DNA of 64,000 bases from Chryseobacterium gilvum (GTDB lineage: Bacteria; Bacteroidota; Bacteroidia; Flavobacteriales; Weeksellaceae). Position 1 is the stretch's first letter. Each line of letters opens with the position of its first letter. Position numbers and translations under genes: made by a program. Under the pieces are notes generated by a model. The model did no database searches. It had not been told where the DNA came from and saw only the letters and a list, made by a program, of their open reading frames with translations. The stretch covers positions 744,001 through 808,000 of the forward strand of contig NZ_JAOTEN010000001.1 in the NCBI RefSeq assembly GCF_025628965.1, written 5' to 3'. Shown here piece by piece: positions 27,019-35,638 of this stretch.

Positions 27019-28114
27019 CGCTCATTGCCTGCATTGTGATTTTTTTAAATAAAGTAAGCGACTGTGCCACAACCTGATCCATATTATAATATTTATAGGT
27101 TCCGAGTCTTCCGGTAAAATAAACATTGGGAGTTTGATCTGCTAATTTTTTATACAGATTGTAGATTTCCTGATTTTCTCTTCGGGGAATAGGATAGTAT
27201 GGATCTCCTTCTGCGGTGGGATATTCGTAAACGATCGTTGTTTTCTGATGGGCCTGTCCTGTAAGGTATTTAAATTCTGTAATTCGGGTATACAGGTTTG
27301 AAGTAGGATAATTAATAGTTCCTGTGCATTGATATACTTCTTGATTTAAAGTTTCAAATTTAAAATTGATCGAACGGTACGGCAATTTTCCAAAACAAAA
27401 ATCAAAATAGGAATCGATTGGCCCGGTGTAAATCAGATTCTGATGCGGAATAATTTCTATGATATCTCTGTAATCGGTATTCAGCATAATACTGATGTTT
27501 TTGTGCGAAAGCATCTTTCTGAACATTTCGGTGTAGCCATGCTTTGGCATCGCCTGAAAAGTATCGGTAAAATAACGGTCATCAGTATTCGTTCTGGTTG
27601 GTACCCGAGAAGTCACTGATGCATCAAGCTCAGAAGGGTCAAGATCCCATTGCTTTTTAGTATATCCGCGGAAAAATTTTTCATACAACTCTTTTCCGAC
27701 CGTATTCAGCACTACATCTTCAGAAGTAAGCACAGGATTTCTCACTTCAGCTTTAGAGGCAAGAAAATCTTTCACCTCATCGGAAGTTAAATTTTTCCCG
27801 TAGAGTTTATTAATGGTGGTCAGATTAATAGGAATCGGAACCAGCTGTCCGTCTGCACTTCCTAAAACCCTGTGTTCATAGGGGCGCCAATCGGTAAATC
27901 TGCTGAGATATTTAAAAACCTCTTCAGAATTGGTGTGAAAAATATGCGGCCCGTATTTATGAACCAAAATACCGTCTTCATTATAATAGTCATAAGCATT
28001 TCCTGCAATATGATCTCTTTTATCTACGATAAGAATTTTTTTTCCTGCGCTGGCAAGTCTTTCCGCCAATACAGATCCTGCGAAACCGCAGCCAACAATT
28101 AAAAAGTCATACAT
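27008..28114 (-). CDS. glf: UDP-galactopyranose mutase
   Basis: 368 residues. The FAD-binding start YDFLIVGCGFAGSVLAERLA (2-21) is followed by GNAYDYYNEDGILVHKYGPH-type residues and NTDDRYFTDTFQAMPKHGYT, PYRSINF, EYPTAEGDPYYPIP and TGRLGTYKYYNMDQVV, all characteristic of Glf. It converts UDP-galactopyranose to UDP-galactofuranose with reduced FAD. It lies in an operon with an upstream glycosyltransferase (4 bp gap) and the downstream hydrolase (overlap). Galactofuranose in an exopolysaccharide or surface glycan is the expected product pathway. Confidence 0.93.
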   Translation of the reverse strand: MYDFLIVGCGFAGSVLAERLASAGKKILIVDKRDHIAGNAYDYYNEDGILVHKYGPHIFHTNSEEVFKYLSRFTDWRPYEHRVLGSADGQLVPIPINLTTINKLYGKNLTSDEVKDFLASKAEVRNPVLTSEDVVLNTVGKELYEKFFRGYTKKQWDLDPSELDASVTSRVPTRTNTDDRYFTDTFQAMPKHGYTEMFRKMLSHKNISIMLNTDYRDIIEIIPHQNLIYTGPIDSYFDFCFGKLPYRSINFKFETLNQEVYQCTGTINYPTSNLYTRITEFKYLTGQAHQKTTIVYEYPTAEGDPYYPIPRRENQEIYNLYKKLADQTPNVYFTGRLGTYKYYNMDQVVAQSLTLFKKITMQAMSDVQ

Positions 28115-28118
28115 AGAT

Positions 28119-29201
28119 TTAGTTTTTAAGATTATTGATAAGGGTATTCATCTTTTCAAAAGTATTGTCCCAGGAATCATTCTCAAGAAAACGATCTACT
28201 TTTGAAAGCCAGTCTTTCCGGCAATTTGTGGAGAGCTCCTGCTCTGCAAGCTTTATAAATGTATCTGCATTATCCGCAATATGCACCAGGTTTGAAACAC
28301 CGTAAGGGTTTACGACATCTTTAATGGGGGTAGAAATTACAGGCAGTCCGGCTGCGAGATATTCCGGGGTTTTCGTAGGACTGATAAACTCTGTAGATTC
28401 ATTCAGGGCAAAGAGCACAAGTGCAATATCCCAGTGACTGATGTATTTTGGCAGATCTGAATAGCTCTTCGGACCCAGATAATGAATGTTATCTGAAGCA
28501 GGAAGATCGGCCGGATTGATTTTAACAACAGGCCCGATCATTATAAATTGCCACTCTGGTTTTTTGATAGCCACTTCTCGGAGCAGTTCTATATCAAATC
28601 TTTCATCGATTACTCCATAAAAGCCGAATCTCGGGAAGGGAATATCCTTCTGGTCTTCAGGATCTGTGGTAATCTTTCTTGCCGCCATAAAATGGCTCTT
28701 GTCTATGCTGCTGGGAAAGGGGTGAATGTTGTGGTGACGGTTCTTTTTTGCCTGATATAAAGTGTGGCCTCCCGTGAAAACAATATCCGCTTTTTTAAAA
28801 AGATCGTTTTCGAGATCTAATAATTGTGGCGGCGCAAAACGAAATGCAGATAACTCATCCATAGAATCGTAGATGGTATATTCCGGCGAAAGCTGTGAAG
28901 TATATTCCAGCGCCATAGGAGTATAATACCAACACAAATAGTTCTCAATGTTGTTGCTTTTTAAAATTTCATCAATGATTTTTTGAAGTCTTGCGTTTCG
29001 GTTTTCCTGCTGATGGCTTAAAGTAATATGAACGAGAGAAATCCCATCCTGAGAAATGATTTCATACTGATCGGCTTCTCCTTCGCGTGGTTCTTCAAAA
29101 TAAAAGATTTCATATCTTTTGCCGAACCTGCTTAATAAATGCTGAGGTCGCTGATACACAAAATTCCAGGGCAAATGACTGAAACATAATAAATACTGCA
29201 T
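28119..29201 (-). CDS. GT-B glycosyltransferase
   Basis: 360 residues, cytoplasmic or membrane-peripheral. The start LLCFSHLPWNFVYQRPQHLL is typical of flavobacterial glycosyltransferases that sit beside glf. A two-Rossmann GT-B fold is suggested by RFGFYGVIDERFDIELL and FIMIGPVVKINPADLPASDNI at the hinge, and SPTKTPEYLAAGLPVISTPI gives the family 1/4-type nucleotide-sugar-binding EX7E-like segment. It is the first gene of the minus-strand operon with glf. A weak Crp/Fnr-type operator with a -7 box lies upstream (29325-29368). The acceptor and sugar are unknown. Confidence 0.86.
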   Translation of the reverse strand: MQYLLCFSHLPWNFVYQRPQHLLSRFGKRYEIFYFEEPREGEADQYEIISQDGISLVHITLSHQQENRNARLQKIIDEILKSNNIENYLCWYYTPMALEYTSQLSPEYTIYDSMDELSAFRFAPPQLLDLENDLFKKADIVFTGGHTLYQAKKNRHHNIHPFPSSIDKSHFMAARKITTDPEDQKDIPFPRFGFYGVIDERFDIELLREVAIKKPEWQFIMIGPVVKINPADLPASDNIHYLGPKSYSDLPKYISHWDIALVLFALNESTEFISPTKTPEYLAAGLPVISTPIKDVVNPYGVSNLVHIADNADTFIKLAEQELSTNCRKDWLSKVDRFLENDSWDNTFEKMNTLINNLKN

Positions 29202-29324
29202 AGTAATTTTTTTCTATTAATTTCGATTAAATGTGATGGTGAAAATCTGAGGTCTTATTCTCAGTAAAGTTTATAAATTATTGAAATAAAGATGATCATG
29301 TTCAATACTTATTTGACTTAAGAT
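29202..29324. other. Leader of the glycan operon
   Basis: AT-rich leader sequence between the predicted promoter (29325-29368, minus strand) and the glycosyltransferase start. Nothing else is recognised. Confidence 0.35.
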
Positions 29325-29368
29325 CAAAAATAGCATATAAATAAAGATATAAATATGATCAAGCGCAT
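29325..29368 (-). promoter_or_regulatory. Weak Crp/Fnr-type operator and promoter of the glycan operon
   Basis: Minus-strand -7 box TATTTTTG (29332-29325). At 29.5 bp upstream is centred ATGATCAAGCGCAT (29355-29368), matching ATGATTCAAATCAT at nine of 14 positions, mainly in the outer arms. The spacing equals that of the strong sites, which is the main reason to list it. Confidence 0.3.
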
Positions 29369-29497
29369 AAAGTGATCAATAAGTAATAGATATATTATGA
29401 CAAATTATCCGCTTATATTAAACCATATAGTAGAGAAAATCAACAATTGGCGTAATTATTGCTGTTTTATTATCCGATATAATCAAATAAATTATTT

Positions 29498-29541
29498 ATG
29501 ATTTGAATCATAATTTAAATTATTGATTATATGTACTTTAG
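29498..29541 (+). promoter_or_regulatory. Crp/Fnr-type operator and promoter of the 87-aa gene
   Basis: ATGATTTGAATCAT (29498-29511) is the exact reverse complement of the operators at 21923 and 35639. A -7-like box TACTTTAG (29534-29541) begins 29.5 bp after the centre. The implied start near 29548 places the ATG at 29531 upstream of the transcript, so translation should begin at 29564. Confidence 0.6.
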
Positions 29542-29563
29542 CAAAACACCAATCAATAATAAT

Positions 29564-29827
29564 ATGGAACGTATAAAATTTATTTTAAACGATCTTCCGT
29601 CAGCCAAATCAAACTATGACAAGAAAGGGAGAGGGATTGTTCAGGAGGTTAAGCATTTTCTTAATGAAGTGGATAATCAAAGTTTTGATTACATCAGATT
29701 TAAGCAAAAGCCAGAACCCGGAAAATTTTGCATTGATGTAGCAACAGGCCTTAAATATCCTGATTATGATCAGTTTTTGCAAAAAATTCAGCAAAGTAAG
29801 TACAGCTCTTATTTTGATTTGCAATAA
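29564..29827 (+). CDS. Conserved hypothetical small protein, Crp-linked
   Basis: 87 residues from the ATG at 29564 (MERIKFILNDLPSAKSNYDK). The earlier ATG at 29531 is rejected because it precedes the predicted transcription start. The sequence is soluble and charged (about 50-87: KPEPGKFCIDVATGLKYPDY, QFLQKIQQSKY). I do not recognise the family. It forms a tight single-gene unit: operator, -7 box, ORF, then a very strong terminator hairpin. A role in the stress response is inferred from its operator alone. Confidence 0.65.
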   Translation: MERIKFILNDLPSAKSNYDKKGRGIVQEVKHFLNEVDNQSFDYIRFKQKPEPGKFCIDVATGLKYPDYDQFLQKIQQSKYSSYFDLQ

Positions 29828-29852
29828 CCAATAATTAATTGCTCATTAACGT

Positions 29853-29909
29853 AAAAGAGTTTAAAAGATAATAAGAATATTCTTATTGTCTTTTAAACTC
29901 TTTTTTTTT
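29853..29909 (+). terminator. Long bidirectional terminator hairpin
   Basis: A near-perfect palindrome of about 52 nt (29853-29904, one T-G mismatch at 29869/29888) is followed by nine T on the plus strand; the minus side begins with T as well. It separates the small Crp-linked gene from the convergent ccoG. Confidence 0.88.
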
Positions 29910-29932
29910 GTATTTTACTTTGTAGTAACGAA

Positions 29933-31387
29933 TTAAAATTGCAGTTTAAACGGTCCTTCAAAATAGGTTTTATAGGAGTCGATGAGATTTCCTTTGGTGT
30001 CGTATACGCCGATGGTGATATTCTGTTTCGATAATTTCATTTCACTTTCCGGGAAGCTGATGTTGAGGGTCCCTTTGGTAATTTTATCGCGTTCTACGAT
30101 GATTTTACTTGATCCGCTGTAGCTGATTTCCCCGTGAGAAGGCTCTATTACTTTTACCGTTACGATTTTCTTTTCGTTGCTTTTATTTAAAAACGTGTAG
30201 TTGTAGGTATTGGTAATTTTATTTTCTCTCAGGAAAAACGTGCTTCCCGCAGGTTTTATAAATTTGGCTTCCATCTCGCCGCGGCTGTACAAAAGATATC
30301 CTAAAAATAGCTGAAGCGCAACGAGCACAACAAGAAAGCTTTTCATCCGGGTGGTGAATCTCGTCGGAACCTGGTTTTCTATTTCATTTTCAGAAGCATA
30401 TCGGATGAGCCCTTTCGGAAGCCCTACTTTTACCATGACTTCATCACAGGCATCAATACAGGCGGTGCAGTTGACGCACTCCAGTTGTTGCCCGTCCCGG
30501 ATATCGATTCCTGTGGGGCAAACCACCACACATTGGTAACAGTCGATACAGTCGCCTTTTCCGGCGGCTTTCCGGTCTTCGCCTTTTCTCCATTTCGATC
30601 GGTTTTCGCCTCTTTTAAAATCATAAAAAACATTGATGGTTTCCTTGTCGATCAAAACCCCCTGCAATCTTCCATACGGACAAACCAGGGTACAGACCTG
30701 CTCCCGGAACCAGGCGAATACGAAATAAAACGCCGCGGCAAGAAGGATCATGACGATAAAATTGGTAGGATGCGCAAAAGGCCCTTCCAGAACAATCCTG
30801 AACACTTCTTTGTAGCCCACAATATACATAAACATAAAATGGGTGATGATTAAAGAAAGGATCACGTAGATGGACCATTTGAGGCTTCTTTTCCAGATTT
30901 TCTCGGTGTTCCATTCCTGCCGGTCAAGCTTCATTTGTTTATTGCGGTCTCCTTCGATGGCGTATTCAATTTTCCGGAATACGTTTTCCAGGAATATGGT
31001 CTGCGGACAGATCCATCCACAGAAGATCCTCCCGAAAGCGATGGTGAAAATAATGATGCAGATGAGTGAAACGATGGCTCCCAGAGTAAGGATAAAGAAA
31101 TCCTGCGGATAAAACGGCTGCCCGAACAGGAAAAACTGCCGGTCGATAACGTTCAGCAAAAGCATGGGATTTCCGTTAAAGGTCAAAAAAGGGAGCGCAA
31201 AATAAAAAATTAAGAGGGTATAGGCTACAATATTCCGGTAATTGGTGTATTTCCCTTTCGGTTTTCTGGGAAACACCCATTTCCTCTTCCCGGACTGCTC
31301 CATCGTCCCAATCGAATCCCGGTACGTTTCCGGATCCAAAACCTGACCCTGACCGCCGCGAAATTCCGGTTCTTCTGTGGTTTCCAT
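29933..31387 (-). CDS. ccoG: Cytochrome c oxidase accessory protein CcoG
   Basis: 484 residues. An N-terminal stretch is followed by five or so membrane segments (NIVAYTLLIFYFALPFLTF, FILTLGAIVSLICIIIFTIA, and more to about 220). Cys clusters CGWICP, CTLVCPYG and two ferredoxin-type sets (CIDCYQCVVVCP, CVNCTACIDACD) bind 4Fe-4S centres. A C-terminal immunoglobulin-like domain (about 385-484) is periplasmic. CcoG reduces copper for assembly of cbb3 oxidase. No cco genes neighbour it here, so it is an orphan or second copy. Its DNA appears richer in G+C than the flanks. Confidence 0.92.
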   Translation of the reverse strand: METTEEPEFRGGQGQVLDPETYRDSIGTMEQSGKRKWVFPRKPKGKYTNYRNIVAYTLLIFYFALPFLTFNGNPMLLLNVIDRQFFLFGQPFYPQDFFILTLGAIVSLICIIIFTIAFGRIFCGWICPQTIFLENVFRKIEYAIEGDRNKQMKLDRQEWNTEKIWKRSLKWSIYVILSLIITHFMFMYIVGYKEVFRIVLEGPFAHPTNFIVMILLAAAFYFVFAWFREQVCTLVCPYGRLQGVLIDKETINVFYDFKRGENRSKWRKGEDRKAAGKGDCIDCYQCVVVCPTGIDIRDGQQLECVNCTACIDACDEVMVKVGLPKGLIRYASENEIENQVPTRFTTRMKSFLVVLVALQLFLGYLLYSRGEMEAKFIKPAGSTFFLRENKITNTYNYTFLNKSNEKKIVTVKVIEPSHGEISYSGSSKIIVERDKITKGTLNISFPESEMKLSKQNITIGVYDTKGNLIDSYKTYFEGPFKLQF

Positions 31388-31412
31388 ATTTATTATTTTT
31401 GCTGGGTTGTAT

Positions 31413-31436
31413 AATACTTTTGCATATCAAAGTATT
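31413..31436. promoter_or_regulatory. Inverted repeat upstream of ccoG
   Basis: AATACTTT (31413-31420) and AAAGTATT (31429-31436) form 8-bp arms around TGCATATC, 26 bp ahead of the ccoG start codon. It may be an operator or a leader hairpin. Confidence 0.3.
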
Positions 31437-31589
31437 GTGATTTTCAATAGTAATGCAGAATCGGATACTGCAGTTTACAATAAGAAGCTACAATTATGAA
31501 GCCAAATAACCAGGAAAAATTTAATTATCAAAAAAAATGTTTTTCACGTAAATGTCGATCAGCAGGCTTCTGAGAATAAATTTACAAAT

Positions 31590-31633
31590 GTGATTCAAAC
31601 CATATTTTAATCACTGAATATTGATTATTTTTG
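31590..31633 (+). promoter_or_regulatory. Crp/Fnr-type operator and promoter of cyanophycinase
   Basis: GTGATTCAAACCAT (31590-31603) matches ATGATTCAAATCAT at 12 of 14 bases. TATTTTTG (31626-31633, exact -7 consensus) begins 29.5 bp from the centre. The predicted leader to the ATG at 31663 is about 23 nt. Confidence 0.55.
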
Positions 31634-31662
31634 AAAAAAGAATGTAAATCAAATGTAATTCT

Positions 31663-32535
31663 ATGATTCCAAAAGGCAGTTTAATTATTATTGGCGGTAA
31701 AGAAGATAAGGCTGAAAATAAGTCTGAAATGCAAACGGTAAATCATGATTTTTCTTCTAATGAAATTTTAAAAGACCTAGTGAAGGATAAAAAAGACCGT
31801 ATTGAAGTGATCACCTCTGCGAGCGCTGAACCGGAAAGTTTAGAGGAAGATTATCGTAATACTTTTAACGAAATCGGGTACAAAAATTTCGGGTTTATCC
31901 ATTTTACTAAAGAAAATCCTTCACAGGAGGATGATATTGAAAGAATTAAAAATGCAAAAACTGTATTTTTTTCGGGTGGTGACCAGGAAAGACTGTATAA
32001 TTCTGTTAACAGATCTTTTATTGATGTGTTAAAAAATAAATATCTTCATGACGAAGATTTCACCATTGCAGGAACAAGTGCAGGAGCGATGTGCATTCCA
32101 GAGATTATGATCAGCGAAGCATTGAATGCTGAAGCAATGGTAGGATATGATATTGAACTGAAAAAAGGATTTGGATTGATTTCCAAATGCATTGTAGATA
32201 CTCATTTTGTACATCGTGGAAGATTCGGGAGGCTTGCCCATGCTGTTATTCTCAATCAGGAAGTTTGGGGACTGGGATTGGGAGAAGACACTGCTTTACT
32301 GGTGAAAAACGGATCTTTGGCAACTTGTATAGGTTCCGGAATGGCAACGGTAATCAGTGCGGAAGATTTAGGAAAAACCAATGTAAAAAATGTTGAAAAA
32401 GGGGAGCCTGTTTTTGCCGAAAATCTGAAAGTGCATATCTTAACAGATGGATGCATTATTGATTTGGAAAACAGAACAATAAAAATGACAAACAAGAATA
32501 ACAAAAACAAGAAACGTAATGAAGAAGTAAAATAA
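31663..32535 (+). CDS. Cyanophycinase (serine peptidase S51-like)
   Basis: 290 residues, no signal peptide, so cytoplasmic. The family signatures are GSLIIIGGKEDK (5-16), VFFSGGDQ (101-108), the nucleophile elbow GTSAGAM with Ser139, and DTHFVHRGRFGRL (179-191). Cyanophycinase cuts cyanophycin to beta-Asp-Arg dipeptides. No cyanophycin synthetase lies in the window, so the substrate may be another isoaspartyl peptide or imported polymer. A Crp/Fnr-like operator precedes it, and a bidirectional terminator follows. Confidence 0.9.
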   Translation: MIPKGSLIIIGGKEDKAENKSEMQTVNHDFSSNEILKDLVKDKKDRIEVITSASAEPESLEEDYRNTFNEIGYKNFGFIHFTKENPSQEDDIERIKNAKTVFFSGGDQERLYNSVNRSFIDVLKNKYLHDEDFTIAGTSAGAMCIPEIMISEALNAEAMVGYDIELKKGFGLISKCIVDTHFVHRGRFGRLAHAVILNQEVWGLGLGEDTALLVKNGSLATCIGSGMATVISAEDLGKTNVKNVEKGEPVFAENLKVHILTDGCIIDLENRTIKMTNKNNKNKKRNEEVK

Positions 32536-32554
32536 AGTTTTTAAATAATTGAAA

Positions 32555-32589
32555 AAAAAAGATCTGATAATCAATCAGATCTTTTTTTT
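32555..32589. terminator. Bidirectional terminator between cyanophycinase and YciF-like genes
   Basis: Stem GATCTGAT/ATCAGATC (32561-32568, 32574-32581) extended by A and T runs on both sides, with eight T on the plus strand and a matching run on the minus strand. Confidence 0.85.
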
Positions 32590-32596
32590 AAGTACA

Positions 32597-33175
32597 TTAT
32601 GCTTCAACAGCCTGCGAATTGATATTCGTGTCGGCAAGTTTGGTAAGCAGTTCGTTACAATTTTTTTCTTCATTCAACGTAGTGAGCAGTAGATTCATAC
32701 ATTCTTCTTGTTGAAGAACTTTGGCAAAGGCAGCAAGAGTTCCGTAAGTAGCAATTTCGTAATGTTCTACTTTTTGAGCCGCGGCAACAATTCCTGAATC
32801 TCTCACCGCACCCGGCTCTGTCTCTTCCATAATGCTTTTACCTTCATCCAGCAATCCCTGCATAGCATCACATTTTTTTGCCTGTGCTTTTTTACCTAAC
32901 GCTTCAAAACACTGTTCCAGCCTTACAATATGTTCTTCTGTTTCTACAATATGATTTTCAATTGCCGACTGCAGCTTTACATCAGTAGCATTTTTCTGCA
33001 TTTTCGGCAATGCTTTTGACAATGCTTTTTCTGCCCAATAAATATCTTTTAGAGAATCTTCAAACAGATCCATCAGATCTTTCGCGGCGTTTTTCTTAGC
33101 CGGCGTTTTGGTAGTTGTTTTTGCACCGGTTGTTTTTACATCAGTTGGTTTTGAAGTTTTTGTTTTAGCTTCCAT
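32597..33175 (-). CDS. YciE/YciF-like ferritin-like protein (DUF892)
   Basis: 192 residues. A Lys/Thr-rich tail (1-27) precedes the ferritin-like four-helix DUF892 domain (about 28-185): DLFEDSLKDIYWAEKALSKA, HIVETEEHIVRLEQCFEAL and KVEHYEIATYGTLAAFAKVL. The Glu and His of the EEH and EHYE motifs are probable di-iron ligands. YciF proteins are stress-induced with an unproven role in oxidative protection. A minus-strand -7 box TATTTTTG lies at 33208-33201. The gene is downstream of, and possibly co-transcribed with, the Rieske oxidoreductase (89 bp gap). Confidence 0.9.
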   Translation of the reverse strand: MEAKTKTSKPTDVKTTGAKTTTKTPAKKNAAKDLMDLFEDSLKDIYWAEKALSKALPKMQKNATDVKLQSAIENHIVETEEHIVRLEQCFEALGKKAQAKKCDAMQGLLDEGKSIMEETEPGAVRDSGIVAAAQKVEHYEIATYGTLAAFAKVLQQEECMNLLLTTLNEEKNCNELLTKLADTNINSQAVEA

Positions 33176-33264
33176 AATATGATTTTTGTGGTTTGAGTAT
33201 CAAAAATACAAGTATAAGACCAATGTTTGCCTTTGTGGTACCGATTGATTTATTTAATTAAGAA

Positions 33265-34785
33265 TTAATGTTCCGAGCTGTCAAATTCCTTTAAATCAGA
33301 AAGAGCAGGGCCATTGAGAAGAGTACCGTCAATGTCAAATCTTGATCCGTGACAAGGGCAGTCCCATGAGACTTCTGCAGGATTCCAGACTACATTACAT
33401 CCCATGTGCGGACACACCGGATTCAAAAGATGAAGCTCAGAAGTATGGTCACGATACGCAGCAAATGTTTTGCCGTCATGTTTAATGATTTTTCCTTCTC
33501 CGTTTTTGATGGTATTGAGCTCTTCAATTTTTTCTGAAGAAAATTTATCTTTTACAAAATGTACAGATGCGTTAAAACCTTCGGTAATTACATTTTTTGC
33601 ACTTGCAGCAGGTTTTATCCGTGATGGGGACAAAAGCTTTGAAATTTCAGTCTCTTTACCATCAATAAGATCCGGGATAATAAGAGAAGCCATCGAACCG
33701 AAAGTCATTCCGTTACCATTGTAGCCTGTGGAAATATAAATATTGTCTTCTCCCGGCATTTTACCGATATACGGTAAACCATCCGCCGGAATATAATATT
33801 GGGATGACCACTTTGCAACGATTTCCTTATACTTAAAATGAGTGTTCACATATTCTTCAAGATCTTCAAAAACTGAATCTGTTGCTTTTTCATCACCGGT
33901 TTTATGATCAAAACCTCCGGCAATAAGAAAATATTCTCCGTTTGATTTGTGATATCTTATATAGTGATAAGGATCGTATAAATCTGCAGTCTGCGCCATT
34001 TTATGAACAGGATTGTCTAGCTTTGCCGTTAATGCATAGGACCTGTAAGGCGCTACCAAAATGCTGAAACGGTTTGCTCCCGGCGGAATGTGAGTGGCCC
34101 AGATTAAATTTTTCCCGGTAATTATTTTCCCGTCATCCGTTTTTATAGTTACTTTCCCATCCTTATTCTCAAATTCTTTTACCAGAGTACCGGTCAGGAT
34201 TTCTCCGCTGTTTTTTTGATATTCTTTTAAAAGTCGGTTGATATAGCGCAGCGGATGAAACTGCGCCTGTCCTTTAATTTCAATTGCTTTTTGGAATGGC
34301 AGTGTAAACGGAATTTCGAAAGTCTGTATGGTATCAATATTCACTTTTTTTAGGGCTCCGAAAATATCATCCAGCTTTTTGTTCTGTTTTTCTTCTGCGC
34401 TGAAAAGATAAAAGCTGCATTCGTCATAATCGCATGAGATATGATATTGCAGTATGTTTTTCTTGATATATTGCAGGGTATCTTTTGCAGCCTGTGCTAA
34501 ATTCTTGGCGGCATCTTCTCCAAAATCACTGATGATCTCATCGTACGAAGAATCGAAAAAGTTATTAATATGTGCGGTTGTCCCGCCTGTAGTGCAAAAT
34601 CCGGGGTTTTCTTTATCAACGATAAGGCATTTATAACCGCGGTTTTGCAGCTCTTTTACAAGCGTAACGCCTGTGATTCCTGCTCCGACGATAATATGAT
34701 CGTAATCTCCGACATTTTCGGTATTGATAATCTCTTTAGATGTTTCATTTTCCCAGAAGCTTTTGGTCATTCCGTCTCTGCTCAT
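33265..34785 (-). CDS. FAD oxidoreductase with C-terminal Rieske domain
   Basis: 506 residues. A DadA-type FAD-binding fold begins HIIVGAGITGVTLVKEL (about 30-46), with ATHIPPGANRF and DGLPYIGKMPGEDNIYISTG near the end of the oxidase part (about 350). A Rieske 2Fe-2S domain occupies about 420-506, with CPHMGCNVVW and CPCHGSRFDIDG binding the cluster by two Cys and two His. The fusion is known from Bacteroidetes and Actinobacteria, and its substrate is undefined. It lies in the stress island between Crp-like genes and the YciF-like gene. Confidence 0.9.
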   Translation of the reverse strand: MSRDGMTKSFWENETSKEIINTENVGDYDHIIVGAGITGVTLVKELQNRGYKCLIVDKENPGFCTTGGTTAHINNFFDSSYDEIISDFGEDAAKNLAQAAKDTLQYIKKNILQYHISCDYDECSFYLFSAEEKQNKKLDDIFGALKKVNIDTIQTFEIPFTLPFQKAIEIKGQAQFHPLRYINRLLKEYQKNSGEILTGTLVKEFENKDGKVTIKTDDGKIITGKNLIWATHIPPGANRFSILVAPYRSYALTAKLDNPVHKMAQTADLYDPYHYIRYHKSNGEYFLIAGGFDHKTGDEKATDSVFEDLEEYVNTHFKYKEIVAKWSSQYYIPADGLPYIGKMPGEDNIYISTGYNGNGMTFGSMASLIIPDLIDGKETEISKLLSPSRIKPAASAKNVITEGFNASVHFVKDKFSSEKIEELNTIKNGEGKIIKHDGKTFAAYRDHTSELHLLNPVCPHMGCNVVWNPAEVSWDCPCHGSRFDIDGTLLNGPALSDLKEFDSSEH

Positions 34786-34946
34786 AGTTTTAGATTTAGA
34801 TTAAAGTAAGAAATATTTCATTTTACATATAAAAAATATGTTATGATTGAAAATCTTACACAAATCTTGCCATAAGCAGAACGCTGTGGTATATTTTTAT
34901 TTCCGAAAAATTAGTTATAAAAAATAAATAGGAACTAAAAGCTAAA

Positions 34947-35543
34947 TCAGTAGAAAATTTTACGGTTCTCTATTTCAACAATATTTTGGGCTTCCATCTT
35001 TTTTATGGTCCTGATTACTGTTTCTATACGTAAACCTGTGATAGAAGCCAGTTGTTTTCTGGTGAGAAGTACCTCAAAAGAAAATGCAGACTGATCATTG
35101 CTGAAACTTTTGAAATATTTTAAAATTCCGGTAAGCCTTACTTCAGGATTGAGTGAAGCATTATTCTGCATCATAATAAATTTCTGGTAAAGCCTTTCAG
35201 ATAAAAATTTATTGATATCCTGGGAAATATCGGGGTTTTCATTAATGAGCCTGAAGAAATTAATTTTCGGAATCCTGAGAAGTTTGGTTTCAGACAGGGT
35301 TACTGCGTTTACGGGATATTTCTCATCAATAAACAGTAAAAGCTCACAAACACTTTGGCCTGTAGTTAAAATACTTTGAATCAATTCTTTACCGTCTTCA
35401 TCTACATGATTGAGCTTTACTCTGCCATCTACAATCTGGTAATAATATTTCGGGGTTTCCCCTTCCTCAAAAATGGTTTCGATAGATGGGGTTTCATCTA
35501 TAACGGCACCGTAAGAAATCAATAAATCTATATCAATTAACAT
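34947..35543 (-). CDS. Crp/Fnr-family transcriptional regulator (paralog 2)
   Basis: 198 residues, start MLIDIDLLISYGAVIDETPS. Sensor beta-roll with IFEEGETPKYYYQIVDGRVK and GKELIQSILTTGQSVCELLL; helix-turn-helix with LTRKQLASITGLRIETVIRT, whose recognition helix matches paralog 1. It lacks the FNR cysteines. It is divergent from paralog 3; the shared 406-bp region holds one perfect operator at 35639, whose spacing points to paralog 3. No exact -7 box was found for this gene (TACATTCG at 35555-35548 is the nearest). Confidence 0.88.
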   Translation of the reverse strand: MLIDIDLLISYGAVIDETPSIETIFEEGETPKYYYQIVDGRVKLNHVDEDGKELIQSILTTGQSVCELLLFIDEKYPVNAVTLSETKLLRIPKINFFRLINENPDISQDINKFLSERLYQKFIMMQNNASLNPEVRLTGILKYFKSFSNDQSAFSFEVLLTRKQLASITGLRIETVIRTIKKMEAQNIVEIENRKIFY

Positions 35544-35638
35544 ACTGCGAATGTATAAATTATTTTGTGTAAAAAAAAACTTTTTAAAATCTCTTAATTT
35601 TCTTAAATAATGTTAAATACATAGATTATCAATGATTT
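35544..35638. other. Divergent upstream region of two crp-like genes
   Basis: AT-rich upstream region of paralog 2, with no strong site apart from the operator listed next. Confidence 0.35.

Noticed and set aside
31626..31633. A TTG -33 element for cyanophycinase
   Set aside because: No TTG occurs 17-23 bp upstream of the -7 box. The Crp/Fnr-like operator occupies that place instead.
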